NCBI GenBank assembly: GCA_002361775.1
Contig: DETV01000058.1
Span: 1 to 5,201 of the forward strand
Direction of reading: 5' to 3'
Source: Eubacterium sp. UBA3279
Lineage (GTDB): Bacteria > Bacillota > Clostridia > Lachnospirales > Lachnospiraceae
Length of the DNA: 5,201 nt
Shown: positions 5,078 to 5,201 of the stretch, in pieces
Numbering within the stretch: the first letter of the stretch is position 1
Layout: each line of letters begins with the position of its first letter
Position numbers and translations under genes: made by a program
The notes under the pieces: generated by a model
What the model saw: only the letters and a program-made list of their open reading frames with translations
Databases searched by the model: none
Told to the model about the DNA's origin: nothing

Positions 5078-5171
5078 GTATCATGAGAAAAATGCTCCTG
5101 AACACCTTCCCCTTGATCCTTAGAGAATGCATATGAATTTATTTGCATATTAGAAAGGAGATTGTATCACT

Positions 5172-5201
5172 ATGGGTTACAAAACTGACATTGAAATCGC
5201 A
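5172..5201 (+). CDS. fhs: formate-tetrahydrofolate ligase (5' end only)
   Basis: Only ten codons are visible, MGYKTDIEIA. These match the N-terminus of clostridial formyltetrahydrofolate synthetases (MxxKTDIEIAQ type). The enzyme makes 10-formyl-tetrahydrofolate from formate, tetrahydrofolate and ATP in the cytoplasm; it feeds purine synthesis and, in acetogens, the methyl branch of the Wood-Ljungdahl pathway. AAAGGAG (5154-5160) lies 11 bases upstream, slightly far. The call rests on the short peptide plus the ZTP riboswitch in front, which commonly controls fhs. The rest of the gene is beyond the window. Confidence 0.85.
   Translation, partial: MGYKTDIEIA

Noticed and set aside
5083..5136. 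17-codon leader peptide between the riboswitch terminator and fhs
   Set aside because: ATG 5083 lacks a ribosome binding site, the peptide shows no regulatory codon run, and the ZTP switch already explains control.
4938..5148. Minus-strand open frames of 64 codons over the fhs leader
   Set aside because: They run antisense through the riboswitch aptamer and terminator, with no ribosome binding site or recognisable protein.
5128..5150. TGCATAT direct repeats (5128-5134, 5144-5150) before the fhs ribosome binding site
   Set aside because: Short and AT-rich, downstream of the transcription start, with no strong hairpin; likely chance.

Overview
The window looks like chromosomal sequence from a low-to-mid GC anaerobic Firmicute, most likely a clostridium of the Lachnospiraceae type. 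The evidence is the mix of genes: a short clostridial DtxR-type regulator, the selenium-dependent molybdenum hydroxylase maturation pair yqeC/yqeB, a PcsB/CwlO-like NlpC/P60 hydrolase, and formate-tetrahydrofolate ligase behind a ZTP riboswitch. Strong AAGGAG-type ribosome binding sites and TTGACA/TATAAT-type promoters fit this. The species cannot be named from the sequence alone.

Layout from left to right. Bases 1-22 are the 3' end of a tRNA. A rightward DtxR/MntR-family regulator (225-587) follows, with a promoter-like sequence and a foldable leader upstream. A bidirectional hairpin terminator (612-657) separates it from a leftward block. Read in its own direction, that block starts at about 4876 with a strong promoter and a 65-residue cysteine-rich protein (4791-4594). 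Next come a secreted coiled-coil NlpC/P60 peptidoglycan hydrolase (4441-2990), a terminator hairpin (2970-2942), then yqeC (2927-2235), yqeB (2238-1384, ATGA overlap with yqeC) and a YczE/YyaS/YitT-type membrane protein (about 1341-703). At the right edge, diverging from the small cysteine-rich gene, a near-consensus extended -10 promoter drives a leader holding a ZTP (pfl) riboswitch and its terminator. The first ten codons of fhs (5172 onward) follow.

How the parts work together. yqeC and yqeB are accessory factors that equip molybdenum hydroxylases with selenium; the hydroxylase itself and selD are not in the window. The membrane protein is probably co-transcribed with them and could belong to the same process, but this is inference. 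The hydrolase is an independent cell-wall gene. fhs makes 10-formyl-tetrahydrofolate, and its ZTP riboswitch senses the purine intermediate that builds up when this cofactor runs short, so the leader and gene form a feedback loop.

There is no prophage, CRISPR array, insertion sequence or other obvious defence or mobile system. The points most worth a second look are the small six-cysteine protein with its own strong promoter, the terminator hairpin placed directly before the yqeC ribosome binding site, and the nested hairpin in the regulator's leader.
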